From the NCBI GenBank assembly GCA_045656625.1, contig JAZORL010000164.1:1-9080 (forward strand): a stretch of 9,080 bases of DNA, written 5' to 3'. The stretch comes from Scatosoma sp045656625. Lineage in GTDB: Bacteria; Bacillota; Clostridia; Christensenellales; Borkfalkiaceae. Below, one piece after another: positions 6,025 to 9,080 of the stretch. Each line of letters opens with the position of its first letter. The stretch's first letter is position 1. A model generated the notes under the pieces. It had not been told where the DNA came from. It ran no database searches and was given only the letters and a program-made list of their open reading frames with translations. A program made the position numbers and the translations under genes.

Positions 6025-8073
6025 TCAAGGATTGATTGCGTGCATCTTTTGATGATAAAGCTCAAGCTTTCCTTTCTCGTCGAAATAGTCCTGCAAGAAG
6101 ATATAGTCGCAGTGCTTAATCTTATCGACAAGCTCGATTGCCGTCGCTCTATACGTTTCAAACATTTCTTCCGTCACCGATTCGTCACGGAACAACAAAT
6201 TGTTTACACTTCTACCAACGATACCGTCGGAAACGAAAATGTCGTATGCACGAGAATAGAGCACCGATTGCTTTTCCGCAAATGCCGACGTACCATACAA
6301 AAGGTTTGTATAATAACGAATACCAAGCAAATCCAAAAGCGTAGGCATAATGTCCGACGTGCAGGTGAACTTGTCCACCGTGATCGGCTTATTCGTAAAC
6401 TCGGGCTTATCCTGACGAATGCGATTCGCCAAGTCTTGATCGTAGATAATAAAAGGTACTTTGAAAAGATCGGTGTAGTTTCCTTCCGTATTCTTATACT
6501 TCTTGATACCCTTTACGTAATTGCTCAATTGTTGATAGTAAGCGTTGTGGTCGCCAAAGATTGTGATTACCGTATTATCGAGCAAGCCCTTCTTTTCCAA
6601 ATCTTCCATCATACAACCAATTGCCGTATCGAATTCCATCGCCGTTTGCATATAGTTGTAGAGAATCATCTCGTCGTCATCATCCTCATCGGGTTGATAA
6701 TATTGCAAGAGCTTTTCGCGGTGTTTTTCAAGGTTTCCACGCTCGTAATATACCCCGTGCATCGTGATCGTCGTAATGTAGGTGTAGAAACGTTCGTCCG
6801 TAGGGAACATTTCATTCTTACAAATTTCAATCATTTCACTATCGAGGTTACGCTGACCGTCTTCCATCCAGTTGTAGAAAATTTCCTCGCCGCCTGCCGC
6901 TTCAATTTCATTCGAATAATCTTCCATGTCGTACATGTCCGTCAAGAATTCGAAACCAAAGCTCTTGTGTACGTCCATACGCTTATAGAAGGTCTTGAAC
7001 CCGTTGTGATAGGAACGGCATTGTACAGGCTCGGGAGAAAGCTCTTTCAAAATGTTGGGCATCGTGTGCGGCATTTCGTTGTAGGTGTAGTCGTAGTTGA
7101 TATACGAGTCGGTAGGATACGAACCCATAATACTAAGCGTTTCCGAAATGTCCGTCTTTTCACGGGAATGGAAATTCGTCATCGAAATACCTTGTTCGTA
7201 GAACTTCGTCATATTCGGATAAAGAATTCTCATCGTTTCAGGGGAAATCTCCAATTCGTTGACGTTCCCCTCGTTGCGCATAAACGCATACCATTCCAAG
7301 GATTCTGCCAATACGACTACCACGTTTTTACCTTTGGAAATTCCAAAGTATTCGGTGGGCTGCGAAATGTATTTCTCGCTGCCGTCGCCGTAGATAAAGC
7401 TTTCAATTTCTTCGTTGGGCATCGTACCAGGATCGTAGAACATCGCACCGCCAAATTCGCCGATTGCGTTCCCAATCATACCGTATGCGGAATACGCACT
7501 TTCCACTCTACCGTTAATCATATCCTCGTACTTATTCGTTTTCCCGGGGAAATAAATCGCGAATGAGCCGCAAAGCATCGCAATCCCCGAAATAGAAACG
7601 CCTAAATGCCAAATAAACGATTTCTTACCCTTCTTGGCTTTTTTATGATAGTAGCTTCTGCGCATACCGTAAATGATATACAACACACAAAAGAACAAGC
7701 CTGAATAGAAGGTGATGAAGTTTACGGGTATGCTTTCCAAAATACCGAACGCGTCGTTTTTCAAGTTCAACATACCGAAATCGAAATATTGGTCGGTCAT
7801 ATCAAAAATAACCGAGAATACAAGGTCGATAATCGCTTGTAAAATCAAGAGTACCGAACCGATAATCAATCTTACGCGGTTGCTCTTGAAGAGGAATAAA
7901 ATCCCGCAAATGAAAAGCAATAAGCCTAACGAAAGGAAGGGACGAGTCATAAACGGATCCCCTTCCACGGCGAATACCGCCACCATTTCTATCCCGATTG
8001 CAAAGATGAAATACAATACGATTAAGCTATTTTCTTTTATCCAATCCCAAACCTTGGATGCAAATTTACGCAT
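6025..8073 (-). CDS. ltaS: Lipoteichoic acid synthase family membrane sulfatase-fold enzyme
   Basis: 682 residues. Five N-terminal membrane helices (about 17-36, 46-62, 69-90, 118-136, 154-174) lead to a large extracellular alkaline-phosphatase/sulfatase-fold domain, the LtaS architecture. Known enzymes move glycerol-phosphate from phosphatidylglycerol onto the growing LTA chain with Mn2+. The active site appears intact: Glu257 in NVVVVLAESLEW (metal), Thr307 in EKTDISE (the nucleophile, matching S. aureus Thr300), His356 and Arg365 in YHNGFKTFYKR, His439, and Asp508-His509 in IFGDHN (metal). The tryptophan expected before the Arg in that pocket is replaced, the segment reading FYKR. Residues 463-468 form an acidic EDDDDE loop. 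Compared with the roughly 650 residues of S. aureus LtaS it is full length. ATG 8073 is preceded by AAGGAG (8085-8090, 11-nt spacer). It is the second gene of an operon, 27 bp after the membrane-protein gene. A paralogue such as an LTA primase or a phosphoglycerol transferase cannot be excluded. Confidence 0.9.
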   Translation of the reverse strand: MRKFASKVWDWIKENSLIVLYFIFAIGIEMVAVFAVEGDPFMTRPFLSLGLLLFICGILFLFKSNRVRLIIGSVLLILQAIIDLVFSVIFDMTDQYFDFGMLNLKNDAFGILESIPVNFITFYSGLFFCVLYIIYGMRRSYYHKKAKKGKKSFIWHLGVSISGIAMLCGSFAIYFPGKTNKYEDMINGRVESAYSAYGMIGNAIGEFGGAMFYDPGTMPNEEIESFIYGDGSEKYISQPTEYFGISKGKNVVVVLAESLEWYAFMRNEGNVNELEISPETMRILYPNMTKFYEQGISMTNFHSREKTDISETLSIMGSYPTDSYINYDYTYNEMPHTMPNILKELSPEPVQCRSYHNGFKTFYKRMDVHKSFGFEFLTDMYDMEDYSNEIEAAGGEEIFYNWMEDGQRNLDSEMIEICKNEMFPTDERFYTYITTITMHGVYYERGNLEKHREKLLQYYQPDEDDDDEMILYNYMQTAMEFDTAIGCMMEDLEKKGLLDNTVITIFGDHNAYYQQLSNYVKGIKKYKNTEGNYTDLFKVPFIIYDQDLANRIRQDKPEFTNKPITVDKFTCTSDIMPTLLDLLGIRYYTNLLYGTSAFAEKQSVLYSRAYDIFVSDGIVGRSVNNLLFRDESVTEEMFETYRATAIELVDKIKHCDYIFLQDYFDEKGKLELYHQKMHAINP

Positions 8074-8100
8074 ATATCTTTGGTCTCCTTATCAAATCGG

Positions 8101-8952
8101 TTAGAACATATAGATGAGCAACACCAAACCGAAGGTCTTGCCACCATTGCGTTTCGTCAAGTAATACACGAGCGTGAAGGTCGCGTAGAACAAAAGATAC
8201 GTCCACGAGAAAGGCGCCATATTACAAAAGGCGTCAAGCGTACCGAAAATCATCAACATTACACCGCATACAAGCCAAGTGAGCCACGATTTGCCTTGAT
8301 AGGATCTCGTAAGCACTTCCGCCATTCCGAATGCCGCATGCAAGAAAAATACTATCCAAACGCACTTGATGATGTTGCACACCCAAAGCGCAATTTTGCT
8401 ATATAATTGATGCCCCGTCACCTTTTCACCGATATCGTAAATAGGTTTGACTTGGAATTCCGTTTGAATGCTGATAAGCAAAATACAGCCAACCGAAATA
8501 AGCGTCAATAAAACGACGTTCCATAACGGCAAAGGCGGTTGTTTCACCCTGCGCATTTTTTTCCCTTTTTGCGTCTTTTGAGGGAGCTTATGCTCGTTTT
8601 CCTTTGCTTTCGTCCAAGCACGGAAGCTCTCGTCAAGCGTAGCGTCTAACGTCTCGCCGCACTTCAAGCCTTTTCGAATCGAGCGTTCCACGTTAAGTCC
8701 CTCACGGATGCTCTGCTCTTCATTCGCCTTAATGTTTAACTCGACGAGAAGAATCATTATAATCTCTAACGCCCAAAAAATACAGGTGAATACGCGCGCA
8801 AACATATCACGCATTTGTCCGTAGCCCACCCAATCGAAAAACGGGGCGATAGGCTTCGTCAAAATCGGCGTGACAACAACGCATACAAAATACACCAAGT
8901 ACCGTACTAAATTCGCTACAAATTTTTTTATCGTTTGTGCAGATTTTTCCAT
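8101..8952 (-). CDS. Polytopic membrane protein of unknown function, first gene of the LTA synthase operon
   Basis: I do not recognise this 283-residue protein. It has about six hydrophobic segments (about 12-32, 50-72, 144-163, 187-207, 222-242, 248-266) and a short hydrophobic C-terminal tail. A charged, lysine-rich loop of about 70 residues (73-140) separates the first two helices from the rest and by the positive-inside rule probably faces the cytoplasm. The loop holds a tandem duplication with 10-residue spacing: QSIREGLN (80-87) and RSIRKGLK (90-97). There is no recognisable enzyme motif, signal peptide or lipobox. ATG 8952 has GGAG 5 nt upstream. It is transcribed from the promoter at 9006-9034 and is followed after 27 bp by the LTA synthase gene, so a supporting role in envelope assembly (partner, regulator or lipid handling) is plausible but only inferred. 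Confidence 0.85.
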   Translation of the reverse strand: MEKSAQTIKKFVANLVRYLVYFVCVVVTPILTKPIAPFFDWVGYGQMRDMFARVFTCIFWALEIIMILLVELNIKANEEQSIREGLNVERSIRKGLKCGETLDATLDESFRAWTKAKENEHKLPQKTQKGKKMRRVKQPPLPLWNVVLLTLISVGCILLISIQTEFQVKPIYDIGEKVTGHQLYSKIALWVCNIIKCVWIVFFLHAAFGMAEVLTRSYQGKSWLTWLVCGVMLMIFGTLDAFCNMAPFSWTYLLFYATFTLVYYLTKRNGGKTFGLVLLIYMF

Positions 8953-9005
8953 TTTTACTCCATTTTTTTCTTTTACAAAAGAAATATCGCAAAATTACCT
9001 ATACT

Positions 9006-9034
9006 ATTATAATGCTTTTTTTGCATTTTTTCAA
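9006..9034 (-). promoter_or_regulatory. Housekeeping promoter for the membrane protein-ltaS operon
   Basis: On the minus strand TTGAAA (9029-9034), a 17-bp spacer and TATAAT (9006-9011), the same hexamers and spacing as the rqcP promoter. The spacer contains a small inverted repeat, ATGC-AAAAAAA-GCAT, that abuts the -10. A start near 8999 gives a leader of about 46 nt. Confidence 0.85.
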
Positions 9035-9050
9035 GTCAATTTTATATAAA
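9021..9050 (+). promoter_or_regulatory. Possible weak divergent promoter facing out of the window
   Basis: On the plus strand TTGCAT (9021-9026), 18 bp and TATAAA (9045-9050) could serve a gene beyond the right edge. The DNA from 9035 to 9080 is almost pure A and T, so a chance match is likely. No coding sequence is visible there. Confidence 0.2.
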
Positions 9051-9080
9051 AATATAATTTTTTTATAAAAAAATAAAAAC

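Noticed and set aside
6040..7566. A 508-codon open frame on the plus strand opposite the LTA synthase gene
   Set aside because: The opposite strand holds a full LTA synthase family protein with intact catalytic motifs, while this frame has no family resemblance or ribosome binding site.

Overview
The window looks like a core-genome segment of a Gram-positive, low-to-middle GC member of the Bacillota, most likely an uncultivated Clostridia-type lineage. The grounds are a Bacillota-type RpoB, an RqcP homologue, RadA/Sms, a five-helix lipoteichoic acid (LTA) synthase family protein, strong AAGGAG-type ribosome binding sites and very AT-rich intergenic DNA around moderately GC-rich genes. The lineage is an inference from protein similarity as I remember it; no search was possible.

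Layout: (1) 1-2566, minus strand: the first 855 codons of rpoB (RNA polymerase beta subunit), cut off by the window edge. (2) 2567-2972: a 406-bp AT-rich divergent promoter region. It holds a perfect-consensus promoter for rpoB, a leader of about 270 nt on the rpoB side, and a strong promoter facing the other way. (3) 2973-5901, plus strand: rqcP, then ispDF (stop and start overlap), then radA. Between ispDF and radA lies a 158-bp spacer with three perfect short hairpins and an 11-bp direct repeat. (4) 5902-6024: two strong terminators between convergent genes, the second bidirectional. (5) 6025-8952, minus strand: a two-gene operon read right to left, an unrecognised polytopic membrane protein followed 27 bp later by the LTA synthase family gene. 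(6) 8953-9080: the promoter of that operon and an AT-rich end with no recognisable gene.

The plus-strand operon mixes ribosome-associated quality control (RqcP), two steps of the methylerythritol phosphate isoprenoid pathway (IspDF) and recombinational repair (RadA). In Bacillus subtilis radA, ispD, ispF, yabO/rqcP and rpoB all lie in the same origin-proximal part of the chromosome, so this looks like a reshuffled remnant of that neighbourhood. The minus-strand operon builds the cell envelope.

I see no mobile element, CRISPR array, tRNA or rRNA, and no convincing evidence of a wholly new system. The points most worth a second look are the architecture of RpoB (about 97 extra residues before the rifampicin region, plus unusual residues in the rifampicin pocket), the unusual placement of rpoB with its own long leader, the altered IspF C-terminal motif, the triple-hairpin spacer, and the unknown membrane protein tied to LTA synthase.
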